Assembly: GCF_900108015.1 (NCBI RefSeq)
Contig: NZ_FNVP01000006.1
Span: 11,982 to 75,981 of the forward strand
DNA length: 64,000 nucleotides
Direction: 5' to 3'
Source of the DNA: Flavobacterium urumqiense
GTDB lineage: Bacteria > Bacteroidota > Bacteroidia > Flavobacteriales > Flavobacteriaceae
Made by a program: the position numbers and the translations under genes. A model generated the notes under the pieces. The model did no database searches. It was not told the origin of the DNA and saw nothing but the letters and a program-made list of their open reading frames with translations. Position 1 is the stretch's first letter, and every line of letters begins with the position of its first letter. Positions 1 to 9,373 of this stretch are shown piece after piece.

Positions 1-782
1 TATTTATTAGGAAGCCGCTTCGCTTCTTCCCAAAAAATATCCATTTCAGCAAGGGTCATGTCCATCAGCGGTTTTCCTAATTCTCCCGCTTTACTTTCCA
101 GATATTGAAAACGTTTGATGAATTTTTTATTGGTTCGTTCCAAAGCGTCTTCCGGATTTACATTAAGAAATCTTGCATAATTTATCATTGAAAACAAAAC
201 ATCACCAAATTCAGCTTCAATTTTGTCCTGGTCACCCGCTTCAACCTCAACTTGTAATTCTTCTAATTCTTCTTCAACTTTGTCCCAAACCTGATGCGAT
301 TCTTCCCAATCGAATCCAACTCCTTTAACTTTATCTTGAATTCGGCTTGCTTTTACCAATGCAGGCAAACTTTTAGGAACTCCTTCTAATACTGATTTTT
401 TACCTTCCTTGAGTTTTAATTTTTCCCAGTTTTGTTTTACCTCTTCTTCATCTTTTACCACAACATCACTGTAAATATGTGGATGACGATGAATAAGTTT
501 ATCACAAATTTCATTGCAAACATCGGCCATATCAAAATCATTTGTTTCACTTCCAATTTTAGCATAAAAAACAATATGCAATAACAAATCACCTAATTCT
601 TTTTTAACCTCATTTACGTCATTGTCTAAAATAGCATCGCCCAACTCGTAAGTTTCCTCTATAGTCAGATGACGCAGAGTTTGCATGGTTTGCTTTTTAT
701 CCCAAGGACACTTCTCTCGCAATTCGTCCATGATGTCTAATAGTCTTTCGAAAGCCTGAAGTTGTGTTTTTCTTGAATTCAT
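1..782 (-). CDS. mazG: MazG nucleoside triphosphate pyrophosphohydrolase (3' end at window edge)
   Basis: This gene hydrolyses (d)NTPs to NMP and pyrophosphate in the cytoplasm, a housekeeping or nutritional-stress role known for the family. Reading leftward from the ATG at 782 gives about 260 residues. They include the family signature CPWDKKQTMQTL, the metal-binding pattern IEETYELGDAI, and a second repeat-like block with VKKELGDLL. The frame is open to base 1, where only 'TA' of the next codon is visible. The length matches full-length MazG (about 260 aa), so the stop codon probably straddles the edge. It is the last gene of a leftward set after def and the DUF5606 gene, but a terminator hairpin separates it from the DUF5606 gene, so it probably has its own promoter near 790. 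Confidence 0.93.
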   Translation of the reverse strand, partial: MNSRKTQLQAFERLLDIMDELREKCPWDKKQTMQTLRHLTIEETYELGDAILDNDVNEVKKELGDLLLHIVFYAKIGSETNDFDMADVCNEICDKLIHRHPHIYSDVVVKDEEEVKQNWEKLKLKEGKKSVLEGVPKSLPALVKASRIQDKVKGVGFDWEESHQVWDKVEEELEELQVEVEAGDQDKIEAEFGDVLFSMINYARFLNVNPEDALERTNKKFIKRFQYLESKAGELGKPLMDMTLAEMDIFWEEAKRLPNK

Positions 783-800
783 TACGCAATTGGTTTTTGT

Positions 801-842
801 AAAAATAAAAAAATCCTGCTAAGAAATCATCTTAACAGGATT
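801..842 (-). terminator. Intrinsic terminator downstream of the DUF5606 gene
   Basis: AATCCTG and CAGGATT arms with an extended inner stem (812-842) form a hairpin with a loop of about 5 nt. On the minus strand it is followed by a T-rich run (801-811). It lies just after the stop of the DUF5606 gene and before mazG. Confidence 0.75.
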
Positions 843-869
843 AAATATAATTTATTTAAATATAATCTG

Positions 870-1373
870 CTATTTTTTTACTGGAGCTTTTTTTGCTGGT
901 GCTTTCACTTCCGTTACAGGAGCTTCTTCTGCAACCGCATCAGCTTCTTCTTTATCTTGTGTTTCTTCCGTGACAACAGTAGGTGCTACTTCATCAGTAA
1001 CCAATCCTTTTGCCTGAAGCATATTGTACCAGTTTAAAACTTTTTTAATGTCAGAAGGATATACTCTTTCTTCATCATAATCAGGTAAAATTTCTTTGAA
1101 ATAAGCCGTTAGTTTAACATTGTCTTCTTTATGAGAAATCGCTGGACCTTTGTTTTCTTTATCAGCAATTTTTTGCATGATTTCAGCTAATGGTTTTTCC
1201 CCTTCATACGTATAAATTGAAATCTCAGACAATAAACTCACATTGCTTTTCAAATTTACTGTGATTTTTTTTCCGTCTAATAATGATTCTGCAACAAATC
1301 CTGTACGTGTTTGTACTTTTAATACATATAAACCTGGTTTCCCAGAAATGGCTAATATTTTTTCTAAAGTCAT
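870..1373 (-). CDS. DUF5606 family protein
   Basis: This is a 167-residue cytoplasmic protein conserved in Bacteroidota; its function is not known to me. Residues 1-130 form the conserved part, beginning MTLEKILAISGKPGLY. The C-terminal 30-35 residues are a low-complexity Ala/Lys/Glu/Pro tail ending KKAPVKK, typical of a disordered basic tail. There is no signal peptide or membrane segment. It lies 88 bp downstream of def on the same strand and is followed by an intrinsic terminator, so def and this gene are probably one unit. Confidence 0.8.
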   Translation of the reverse strand: MTLEKILAISGKPGLYVLKVQTRTGFVAESLLDGKKITVNLKSNVSLLSEISIYTYEGEKPLAEIMQKIADKENKGPAISHKEDNVKLTAYFKEILPDYDEERVYPSDIKKVLNWYNMLQAKGLVTDEVAPTVVTEETQDKEEADAVAEEAPVTEVKAPAKKAPVKK

Positions 1374-1461
1374 GTTTTTCTAATTATTATTAAGAATTCA
1401 ATTTATTTTTACTTTTCATTAATCAACTAAAACCATACCAATATTAAAGGATAGTACTAAT

Positions 1462-2049
1462 TTACCTGCCTTTTTTGGCGAAAAATTTCATTCGGTAATC
1501 TTGAAATGTTTTTCCTTCCAAGATATTTTTTAGTTTCTTTTGAATCAAACGTTTTTTAAGTGATGAAATTTTATCGGTAAATAAAACGCCTTCAATATGG
1601 TCGTATTCGTGTTGGATTACTCTGGCGATTAAACCATCAAAAACTTCGGTTTTCATTACAAAATCCTCTTCACAATACTCGATAGTTATTGTTGGATTGC
1701 GAAGTACATCCTCCCGAACATCAGGAATACTCAAACAACCTTCGTTGAAACTCCATTCTTCACCTTCTTCTTTTATCATTTTTGCGTTGATAAAAGTTTT
1801 TTTGAATCCTTGAAGTTCTTTTTGTTCCGCATCTTCGAGATCTTCATCCTCGCTAAAAGGCGTTGTATCGATTACAAATAAACGAACTGCCAATCCAACT
1901 TGTGGTGCAGCAAGCCCAACTCCATAAGCATTATACATGGTCTCATACATATTAGCAATTGTTTCCTTCAAGTTAGGATGATCTTGTGAAAGAACCTCTC
2001 CTACTTTTCTTAAAACTGGATCACCATATCCTATAATTGGTAAAATCAT
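1462..2049 (-). CDS. def: Peptide deformylase
   Basis: The enzyme removes the N-formyl group from nascent proteins at the ribosome, using a metal ion. All three signature motifs are present: GVGLAAPQ at residues 43-50, EGCLS at 103-107 with metal ligand Cys105, and HEYDH at 147-151 with ligands His147 and His151 and catalytic Glu148. The length of 195 aa is normal. The loop of acidic residues at 66-80 is the kind of insertion seen in Bacteroidota deformylases. It starts the leftward def-DUF5606 unit. Confidence 0.97.
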   Translation of the reverse strand: MILPIIGYGDPVLRKVGEVLSQDHPNLKETIANMYETMYNAYGVGLAAPQVGLAVRLFVIDTTPFSEDEDLEDAEQKELQGFKKTFINAKMIKEEGEEWSFNEGCLSIPDVREDVLRNPTITIEYCEEDFVMKTEVFDGLIARVIQHEYDHIEGVLFTDKISSLKKRLIQKKLKNILEGKTFQDYRMKFFAKKGR

Positions 2050-2222
2050 TAGTGTTGTATTAAGTATTATCTACTGTAAGTCTGAAATCAATTTACTTTT
2101 GATTCAGTTTGCAAAAATAGTAAAAAAATAGACAATGAATAATCCTCCACTGATTATTACTGATTTTTTAGAATTTAAGTTAAAACGCACTTAATTATTC
2201 TTTTTATAAATCGTACAAATCT

Positions 2223-2230
2223 TACCTTTG
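2223..2230 (+). promoter_or_regulatory. TAnnTTTG -7 box before the FUSC gene
   Basis: The sequence TACCTTTG lies 16 bp before the ATG at 2247 and matches the Bacteroidota -7 consensus TAnnTTTG. No clear -33 TTG was found at the ideal distance. Confidence 0.5.
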
Positions 2231-2246
2231 TAAACAATCTAATTGT

Positions 2247-4459
2247 ATGATTTACGAAATCCGAAAATTTACCGACAGTACTTATTTTACCAACGCTTTA
2301 AAAATAACAATAGCAGCAGTTATTCCTGGTTTGCTGTTTTCTTTTTTTGGGAATTTTGAAATCGGATTTACGGTAGCTCTTGGGGCTTTTTTTACATATC
2401 CAAGTGATATTCCAAGTAATCTAAAACATAAAATCAAAGGAATTTTGTTCACTGCTCTTCTTGTTGCTATTGTCAATCTATTAGTAAATATTGTACATCT
2501 CTATCCTTTGGTTTTTTATCCCTTTTTAGCCATTTTAATTTTCTTATTATCAATGATTTCTGTCTATGGACAAAGAGCTACAATGGTTTCTTTCTCCGCA
2601 TTACTTGCAGTTTCATTGGCATTTGCGCATTTGCATACGGGTTGGGAAATGATTCAACACTCCGGTTTACTTCTTGCCGGTGGTTTATTTTATCTTCTGA
2701 TTTCCCTTACCTTTCATTACATCAGACCTCACCGTTATATTGAATTACAAATTGCTGAATGTATAAAACTGACCGGTAAATATTTGAAACTAAGAGGCGA
2801 TTTATGGATCATTGATGCGGATAAAAAAGGAATTATTGAAAAACAATTGCATCTTCAGGTAGAACTGAATACTATTAGACAAAACATTAGAGAAGTGCTT
2901 ATTAGCAGTCATACTACTTCCGGTTCTTCCAATCAAAACCGAAAGATGCTTATCGTTTTTATTTCATTGACGGAAATTCTGGAACTCGCATTATCTACTT
3001 CATTCGACCACGATAAATTACATCAAAAATTTGATAACCATCCAAAAGTGCTACTAACTTATCAGCGCTTAGCTTACAATCTTGCCGCAAGTTTAAAGCA
3101 ATTATCCAAAAGCATTCAAAATAAAACTAAATATGTTTCTAAACACACTCTGATAACCGATTTGAATACATTACAACTTGCGATAACAGATTATGAAAAT
3201 GAATTAGGGAAGGCTTCGGCTTCCGAAGGTGTTTTTATGCTGACGACCATGCTTCAATATGCTGAAAAACAAGTTGAAAAAATAAAAATTGTTGAACGTG
3301 CTTTTACCTTGGCTATTAATTCACTTGACTTTAAAGGAAAAGATAAAGATTTAGAAAAGTTTCTGACGCCACAATATTATCCTTTAAGCACTTTAATTCA
3401 GAATCTAAGTTTCTCTTCTACTATTTTCAGACATTCGCTACGATTAACCGTAACTATTCTAATTGGTTTTATAATTGGTAACCTACTGCCTTTTCACAAT
3501 GTATATTGGATTTTATTGACTATTCTGGTTATCATGCGACCCGGATATGGCTTGACAAAAAAACGTTCTTTTCATCGAATTTTCGGTACTATTTTAGGTG
3601 GATTAATTGCATTTGGAGTACTTTCATTGGTACACAATAGCATTGCAATCAGTATTTTTTCAATTCTTTGCATGCTTTTGGGATTCTCCTTTACGCAAAC
3701 CAATTATAAAATTAGCGCAACATTTGTGACGATGTATATTGTTTTTATTTATGGAATATTAACGCCAATATTACTGATGTTATTCAATATAGAATTCTGG
3801 ATACCATCGTTGGTGCCACTTTAGCTTTTCTTGCCAATCACTTTTTGTGGCCTTCCTGGGAGTTTTTAAACATTCCTATTTATTTGGAAAAATCTATTAA
3901 AGCCAATCAAAATTACCTGAAAGAAATCTCTATATTTTATAATAAAAAAGGTTCTGTTTCGACTTCATACCGATTAGCGAGAAAAAATGCTTTTATTGAA
4001 ATCGGTAATTTAATGGCTTCTTTTCAACGAATGATTCAAGAGCCCAAATCAAAACAAAAGCAATTACCTCAAGTATATAAATTAGCAATCCTTAATCATT
4101 CGCTACTTTCTTCTTCCGCTTCTTTAGGAACTTATATTCAATCACACAAAACAACAACAGCTTCCGAGGCATTTAACGTGGTGGTGGATACCGTCATTAA
4201 AAACCTTGATAATGCCATTGCACTATTGAAAGAAAATGATTCAAATATAAAAGAAATCCTTCCAAAAGAAGATTTAGCCATGCATTTTACGGAATTAAAA
4301 AACATTCGAGAAAAAGAATTAAAATCAGGAATTCCTATTGATGAAGAAGCATTCCAATTAAAAATGCAGGAAGCACAATTAGTAATTGAACAATTAATCT
4401 GGCTGACCAATTTATCTGAAAATATTGTAAAGACGACTAAAGAATTAGTAGCTTTATAA
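2247..4459 (+). pseudogene. FUSC/YccS-family membrane transporter, split by a frameshift near 3790-3800
   Basis: Members of this family are inner-membrane proteins with two blocks of transmembrane helices and cytoplasmic domains, related to fusaric-acid and aromatic-acid exporters. The first part (2247-3824, 525 aa) has hydrophobic helices at about residues 18-160 and 395-515. It ends abruptly after FWIPSLVPL. In another frame the DNA continues without interruption as ILDTIVGATLAFLANHF, then LWPSWEF, and runs to 4459 as the cytoplasmic C-terminal domain. The downstream frame is offset as expected for loss of one base, probably an A near 3791 (ATAAGAATT becoming ATAGAATT), which would restore an R-I-L-D-T motif typical of the family. 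All other sequence is intact, so this is either a very recent mutation or a sequencing error. Confidence 0.85.
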
Positions 4460-4465
4460 AGTTAA

Positions 4466-4508
4466 AAAAGCGCTGGAATTAAATTAAAGATCTAATTCTA
4501 GCGCTTTT
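4466..4508. terminator. Bidirectional terminator between the FUSC gene and mqo
   Basis: A 16-bp stem (4466-4481 with 4493-4508, one G-T pair, core AAAAGCGCT/AGCGCTTTT) lies between the convergent 3' ends. A-rich and T-rich flanks serve both strands. Confidence 0.85.
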
Positions 4509-4525
4509 AATGTAATGTGAAATTT

Positions 4526-6022
4526 CTAATTATTCAGTTTCAAAACTTCCGCAGTATTTTTTCTGATTTCTTCCAATAAAGAAGGTTTATCATTTAATGT
4601 TTGTCCAAATGACGGAATCATTGTTTTTAATTTTTCCTGCCATTCTGGAGTAGTAATCTCTTTTTTGAAACATTTTCCAATCATATCTGCCATAATAGAA
4701 ACAGCTGTGGACGCACCGGGAGAAGCTCCAAGTAAAACAGCTAAACTACCATCCGCAGTTGTAATCACTTCTGTTCCAAATTCTAATATACCACCTTCTT
4801 TTTCATCTTTCTTTATAACTTGTACCCGTTGCCCTGCTCGTTCTATTTTCCAGTCTTTTGATCTGGCTGTAGGAACATATTCTCTTAACGCATTGATCCT
4901 GTCTTTAGGAGATTGACGTACTTGATCTATCAAATATTTTGTAAGCGGTATATTCTTAATCCCTGCAGCTATCATCGGAATTATATTATCCGTTTTAATA
5001 GACAATGGCAAATCAGAATACGAACCATTTTTTAAAAATCGGGTGGAAAACCCGGCGAAAGGACCAAAAAGAAGTGCTTTTTCTCCATCTATCATTCGGG
5101 AATCAATATGTGGAACAGACATAGGCGGCGCGCCAACGGAAGCTTTGCCATATACTTTGGCCTGATGTTTTGCAATAACCTCTGGATTAGTACATTTTAG
5201 CCATTGTCCACTAACTGGGAAACCTCCAAAACCCTTTCCTTCGGGAACGTCTGCTTTTTCTAGTAATGGTAATGAACCACCTCCAGCACCAATAAAAACA
5301 AATTTAGTGTATGCTTTTTTCTTTTGGCCAGTAGCCAAATCAGTAATTTTTATTCTCCAGGATTTATCTTCCCGTTGTTTCAATTTTTGAACTTCGTGAT
5401 GAAAATGCATGGTAACACCTTCTAATTTAGTCAAATAATTAAACATACTTCTGGTCAATTCTCCAAAATTCACATCCGTACCAATTCCCATCGAAGTAGC
5501 TGCAACTTTTTCAGTTTCATCTCTACCCTCCATTACCAAAGGCATCCATTTTTTTAATTCTGAAAAATCAGTGCTAAAAATCATCTGTTTAAAAAGTGGA
5601 TTGCGTTGTAAAGCTTCGAATCTTTTCTTAAGATAAGCTACATTTTTTTCACCCCAAACAAAACTCACGTGAGGAATACTTTTTATAAAATTTTCAGGCG
5701 ATGTAATTTTTTTTTCTTGGACTAAATAGGACCAAAATTGACGGGAAACTTCGAAAGATTCTGCAATACTGATTGCTTTCTTGGGATCAATAATTCCATC
5801 AGTGCTTTGAGGCGTGTAATTGAGTTCGCAAAAGGCAGAATGTCCGGTTCCGGCGTTATTCCAAGCATCAGAACTTTCGGCAGCGGCAATATCTAATCTC
5901 TCGTAAATGTCAATTTTTATATCTGGTTGCAATTCTTTAAGAATTAGACCAAGAGTGGCGCTCATTATTCCAGCTCCTATAAGAATTACATCACTATTTG
6001 AACGAATGGTTGTATCAGGCAT
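4526..6022 (-). CDS. mqo: Malate:quinone oxidoreductase
   Basis: This FAD-dependent peripheral membrane enzyme oxidises malate to oxaloacetate and passes electrons to the quinone pool, serving the TCA cycle. The 498-aa protein has the N-terminal dinucleotide-binding motif GAGIMSATLG (residues 17-26) and the family stretches SSDAWNNAGTGHSA, GGFPVSGQWL and LLGASPGAST. The length is normal for Mqo. It sits between ruvX upstream and the convergent FUSC gene downstream, 98 bp after ruvX on the same strand. A CAAAGATA sequence at 6040-6047 (TATCTTTG on the minus strand) supports a separate promoter. Confidence 0.96.
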   Translation of the reverse strand: MPDTTIRSNSDVILIGAGIMSATLGLILKELQPDIKIDIYERLDIAAAESSDAWNNAGTGHSAFCELNYTPQSTDGIIDPKKAISIAESFEVSRQFWSYLVQEKKITSPENFIKSIPHVSFVWGEKNVAYLKKRFEALQRNPLFKQMIFSTDFSELKKWMPLVMEGRDETEKVAATSMGIGTDVNFGELTRSMFNYLTKLEGVTMHFHHEVQKLKQREDKSWRIKITDLATGQKKKAYTKFVFIGAGGGSLPLLEKADVPEGKGFGGFPVSGQWLKCTNPEVIAKHQAKVYGKASVGAPPMSVPHIDSRMIDGEKALLFGPFAGFSTRFLKNGSYSDLPLSIKTDNIIPMIAAGIKNIPLTKYLIDQVRQSPKDRINALREYVPTARSKDWKIERAGQRVQVIKKDEKEGGILEFGTEVITTADGSLAVLLGASPGASTAVSIMADMIGKCFKKEITTPEWQEKLKTMIPSFGQTLNDKPSLLEEIRKNTAEVLKLNN

Positions 6023-6120
6023 AACAAAAATTTAAGGTGCAAAGATACTTCACATGAATGCAAAAAAAACCTTAAATTTTGTGTAAAAAGTTACATAATT
6101 TACGAAAACGTTTTAGAAAT

Positions 6121-6537
6121 TTAAAACAATTTTCGTGTCAGATAATCTTGTAGCATTATGGTTGCCGAAATTTCATCTATAAGTGCTTTATTTTGACGTT
6201 GTTTCTTTTTTAGTCCACTGTCAATCATCGTCTGAAAAGCCATTTTTGAAGTAAAACGTTCATCCACTCGGATGACTTTCATTTCTGGAAAATGATTCGT
6301 AAAATGCGTTACAAAACCTTTAATAATCGAAGCACTTTCTGAGGGTTCACCATTCATTTGTTTTGGCTCTCCGATAAGGACTGCTTCTACTTTTTCTTTG
6401 GCAAAATAGTCTTTCAAAAAAGCAATCGCGGTTGCGGATGGAACAGTAGTTAATCCTGAAGCAATTATTTGCATTTCATCGGTAACAGCAATTCCTGTGC
6501 GTTTTTGTCCGTAGTCTATAGAGAGTATTCTTGGCAT
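6121..6537 (-). CDS. ruvX: RuvX/YqgF-type nuclease
   Basis: This is an RNase H-fold protein of the YqgF family, described as a putative Holliday junction resolvase and implicated in pre-16S rRNA 5' processing. The 138 residues carry the conserved acidic positions: Asp8 in SIDYGQKRTGIAV, the GEP motif at 56-58, VDERFTS at 91-97, and Asp121 in LIDEISAT. The length matches the family. In many Bacteroidota ruvX lies next to def; here mqo and the FUSC gene lie between them. Confidence 0.92.
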   Translation of the reverse strand: MPRILSIDYGQKRTGIAVTDEMQIIASGLTTVPSATAIAFLKDYFAKEKVEAVLIGEPKQMNGEPSESASIIKGFVTHFTNHFPEMKVIRVDERFTSKMAFQTMIDSGLKKKQRQNKALIDEISATIMLQDYLTRKLF

Positions 6538-6599
6538 TTATTTATTTTTTACAAAGGTAACTATTTTAATTTTCATGATTTTTAGCAACAACGTAAAAG

Positions 6600-7303
6600 T
6601 CACTTTTTTATCATTCTTTGCCAAAAAGCTTTCAACATATCATAAATTAATTCTAAACAATTGTTATTATTTTTCAAAATATAATGCTGTGTCGCTGGCC
6701 ACGTTTCAAGATATCCTAAAAGTTCCTCAAAAGTCCAAGTTAAATGATTTTCGAAAGATTGCGTAACAATTTCATCAAACGGGAATGGCATCATTTTGTA
6801 TTTTTATCCAAATACTTTCGCTCGGCATCTCAATACGGCTCTACTATGTAGTAATAATATTATCGTAATATATTAGCCGAATCCGCATTAGTAAAAAACA
6901 AACCATAACCCAAAAAGGCAAAGATTCCATCTGGTTTTAGGATTCGGTAGATTTCTTTGTAAAACGATTCAAAATTAAACCCAAGAATAGCTTGTGATAC
7001 GGTAATTAAATCAAACTCCTGATTTTTGAAAAAGGTATTCTCAGCAGCCGCCACTTTATAAATTATATTCTCGGCCAGAAAGGCATTATCGATTTCGTTC
7101 TGTCTAAAATCAATAACATAACCCGTTTTAAAAAATCGAGAAAGTTTATGAGTAACCTGCCCATTTCCGTTAGCGACATCAAATGCCCACCGTTAATTTT
7201 CGAGAGATAAAACTAAATAACCAATCATTTCACAGGGATATTGCGGACGAAATTTTGAGTATTCAGAAGCTTGTTTAGAGAAATTATCTTGGATACTAAC
7301 CAA
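6600..7303 (-). pseudogene. Decayed class I SAM-dependent methyltransferase
   Basis: Reading leftward from about 7303 gives a methyltransferase that aligns by eye with type-11 methyltransferases. It has an N-terminal DNFSKQASEYSKFRPQYP block, a glycine-rich SAM motif (DVANGNGQVTHKL), DLITVSQAI, and YRILKPDGIFAFLGYG. The C-terminal MPFPFDEI...WTFEELLGYLETWPA block follows. It is interrupted by an in-frame TAA at 7195-7193, a TAA directly after residue segment SANILR (6862-6860), a TGA about 30 bp further where a Trp is expected, and a frameshift before MMPFPF (near 6795). No ATG is found at the expected start. The several independent lesions argue for a genuine pseudogene rather than sequencing error. 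Confidence 0.85.
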
Positions 7304-7436
7304 GGATTTAATTGAAAGACAAAATTAGAACAGTCAAAAAAAGTTAAACATAAATTAACATTTTATAGAAAAACAACATTCTCAATCAAAGCCAAACAAT
7401 TTAAAATTCCTAACATTTTCAACTCAATTCGACTTT

Positions 7437-7464
7437 TTGCTTTTAGTTAAAAATCCTATCTTTG
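7437..7464 (+). promoter_or_regulatory. Promoter of dapD
   Basis: TTG at 7437-7439, 17 bp, then TATCTTTG at 7457-7464 match the Bacteroidota -33/-7 pattern. Transcription would start near 7471, which rules out the upstream TTG at 7437 as start codon and supports the ATG at 7482. Confidence 0.7.
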
Positions 7465-7481
7465 TCAAAAATCTAATTAAA

Positions 7482-8297
7482 ATGAATCCATTACAAACTA
7501 TTATAGAACAAGCTTGGGAAAACCGCGCTTTGCTGCAGGAAAAAACTACAACTGACGCGATCAGAGAAGTTATTGAGTTACTTGACACGGGAAAACTACG
7601 TGTTGCAGAACCAATAGCAGATGGATGGCAAGTAAACGAATGGGTTAAGAAAGCCGTAGTAATGTATTTCCCAATTCAAAAAATGGAAACTTTACATTCT
7701 GGTATTTTCGAATATCACGATAAAATGCTATTAAAAAAAGACTTTGCCGAAAAAGGAATTCGTGTGGTTCCTAATGCTGTTGCGCGTTACGGCGCTTACA
7801 TTTCTAGCGGTGTTATTTTGATGCCAAGTTATGTAAACATTGGTGCTTATGTAGATGAAGGAACTATGGTAGACACATGGGCAACCGTAGGAAGTTGTGC
7901 ACAAATTGGTAAAAACGTACACTTAAGTGGTGGTGTTGGAATTGGTGGTGTTCTTGAACCTTTACAAGCGGCTCCGGTAATTATTGAAGACGGCGCATTT
8001 ATTGGTTCCCGTTGCATTGTTGTTGAAGGAGTTCATGTTGGGAAAGAAGCCGTTCTTGGCGCCAATGTTTGCTTGACTGCTTCTACAAAAATTATTGATG
8101 TTACGGGTGAAACGCCAGTTGAAATGAAAGGATTTGTTCCTGCACGTTCTGTAGTAATTCCTGGAAGTTACACTAAGAAATTTCCAGCAGGAGATTTTCA
8201 AGTACCTTGTGCATTAATCATTGGAACACGTAAACCTTCAACTGATCTAAAAACATCACTGAATAATGCTTTGCGCGAATATGACGTAGCGGTTTAA
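7482..8297 (+). CDS. dapD: 2,3,4,5-tetrahydropyridine-2,6-dicarboxylate N-succinyltransferase
   Basis: The enzyme transfers succinyl from succinyl-CoA to tetrahydrodipicolinate in the lysine/diaminopimelate pathway. The 271-residue protein begins MNPLQTIIEQAWENR. It carries left-handed beta-helix hexapeptide repeats (about residues 100-210: YGAYISSGVILMPSYVNIGA, EGTMVDTWATVGSCAQIG) and ends with the family C-terminus TDLKTSLNNALREYDV. A start 15 codons upstream is possible but lies inside the predicted promoter. The stop is 8 bp before the next gene, a glycosyltransferase, so the two are probably co-transcribed. Confidence 0.96.
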   Translation: MNPLQTIIEQAWENRALLQEKTTTDAIREVIELLDTGKLRVAEPIADGWQVNEWVKKAVVMYFPIQKMETLHSGIFEYHDKMLLKKDFAEKGIRVVPNAVARYGAYISSGVILMPSYVNIGAYVDEGTMVDTWATVGSCAQIGKNVHLSGGVGIGGVLEPLQAAPVIIEDGAFIGSRCIVVEGVHVGKEAVLGANVCLTASTKIIDVTGETPVEMKGFVPARSVVIPGSYTKKFPAGDFQVPCALIIGTRKPSTDLKTSLNNALREYDVAV

Positions 8298-8305
8298 TAC
8301 AGAAA

Positions 8306-9367
8306 ATGATGAAAATATTGGTGATTCAACAAAAAATGATTGGTGATGTATTAGCTAGTAGTGTTATTTGTAATAATTTAAAGTTGATTTATCCCGATTC
8401 TCAAGTTGATTACCTTGTTTATCCTTTTACTGTTCCAGTCTTAGAAAACAATCCAAATATTGATAATATTATTTTATTCGAAGATGCTTACCGCAAAAGT
8501 AAATTAGCTTTGTTTAAATTTTTAATTGCTATCAGGAAACGAAAATACGACCTCGTTATAGATGCGTACGGGAAACTAGAAAGCAACTTAGTCGTTGCTT
8601 TTTCTGGCGCTAAAACAAGAATCGGGTTTTACAAACCCTACACCAATTATTTATATTCTGAAACAGTAAAAGAAATCATAAATCCAATTACCGAAGCAGG
8701 AACGGCTTTAGAAAACAGATTGAATTTGCTAGCGACCTTAGCGCCAAATGCTAAATTAAAAAACAAACCACGCATCTTTTTAACCGAAAAAGAAATTGCG
8801 AATGGTAAAGCTATTTTAGTCAAAAACAAAATTGATTTTTCTAAAAAGTTATACATGATTAGTGTTGTTGGAAGCAGTAAAAATAAGACCTACCCTTTTC
8901 TGTTTATGGCAAAATTGCTTGATAAAATTGTTGAAAAAAATCAAGCAATTTTGCTTTTCAATTATATGCCATCGCAAGAAAAAGAAGCCAGAGCAATTTT
9001 TGATTTGTGTCAGCCTAAAACTCAAGAAAATATCAAAATTAATGTTGTCTCCGGAAGTATTCGAGAATTTTTATCCATAACCTACCATTGTGATGCTCTG
9101 ATTGGTAATGAAGGAGGAGCGGTAAATATGGCAAAAGCGATAAACAAACCTACTTTTACTATATTTTCTACATGGATAATCAAAGAAGCTTGGAATTCTT
9201 TCGAAAATGAAAAATCAAATGTTTCAGTCCATCTAAAAGATTTTAGACCGGAATTATATGGTCAGAACTCTGCAAAAGAATTGAAGAATGAAGCTTTAAA
9301 ATTATATGAATTTTTTATCCCTAACCTTCTTTTTACAAAATTAGAAAGTTTTTTAGAAAATAATTAA
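8306..9367 (+). CDS. Glycosyltransferase family 9 (heptosyltransferase-like)
   Basis: GT9 enzymes add heptose or similar sugars to the LPS core on the cytoplasmic face of the inner membrane. The N-terminal Rossmann half begins MKILVIQQKMIGDVLASSVI, the classic heptosyltransferase opening with a GD pair. The C-terminal half carries SVVGSSKNKTYPF and DALIGNEGGAVNMAKAINKPT, the sugar-nucleotide binding region where E/GG is diagnostic. The length of 353 aa is typical. It follows dapD by 8 bp and opens a polysaccharide/LPS gene island. The sugar donor cannot be inferred. Confidence 0.88.
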   Translation: MMKILVIQQKMIGDVLASSVICNNLKLIYPDSQVDYLVYPFTVPVLENNPNIDNIILFEDAYRKSKLALFKFLIAIRKRKYDLVIDAYGKLESNLVVAFSGAKTRIGFYKPYTNYLYSETVKEIINPITEAGTALENRLNLLATLAPNAKLKNKPRIFLTEKEIANGKAILVKNKIDFSKKLYMISVVGSSKNKTYPFLFMAKLLDKIVEKNQAILLFNYMPSQEKEARAIFDLCQPKTQENIKINVVSGSIREFLSITYHCDALIGNEGGAVNMAKAINKPTFTIFSTWIIKEAWNSFENEKSNVSVHLKDFRPELYGQNSAKELKNEALKLYEFFIPNLLFTKLESFLENN

Positions 9368-9373
9368 AAGCCT

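Noticed and set aside
2282..2476. Antisense and out-of-frame open frames of 60-140 codons across the window (for example 2282-2476 minus, 18641-19054 minus, 37101-37460 minus)
   Set aside because: They lie wholly inside well-identified genes, have no family resemblance or promoter, and arise from AT-rich codon use.
3780..3850. Programmed ribosomal frameshift in the FUSC gene
   Set aside because: No slippery heptamer or downstream structure is visible at the break, and a single missing base explains it more simply.
6575..6766. Plus-strand 63-codon frame over the methyltransferase remnant
   Set aside because: It is the reverse complement of recognisable methyltransferase sequence.
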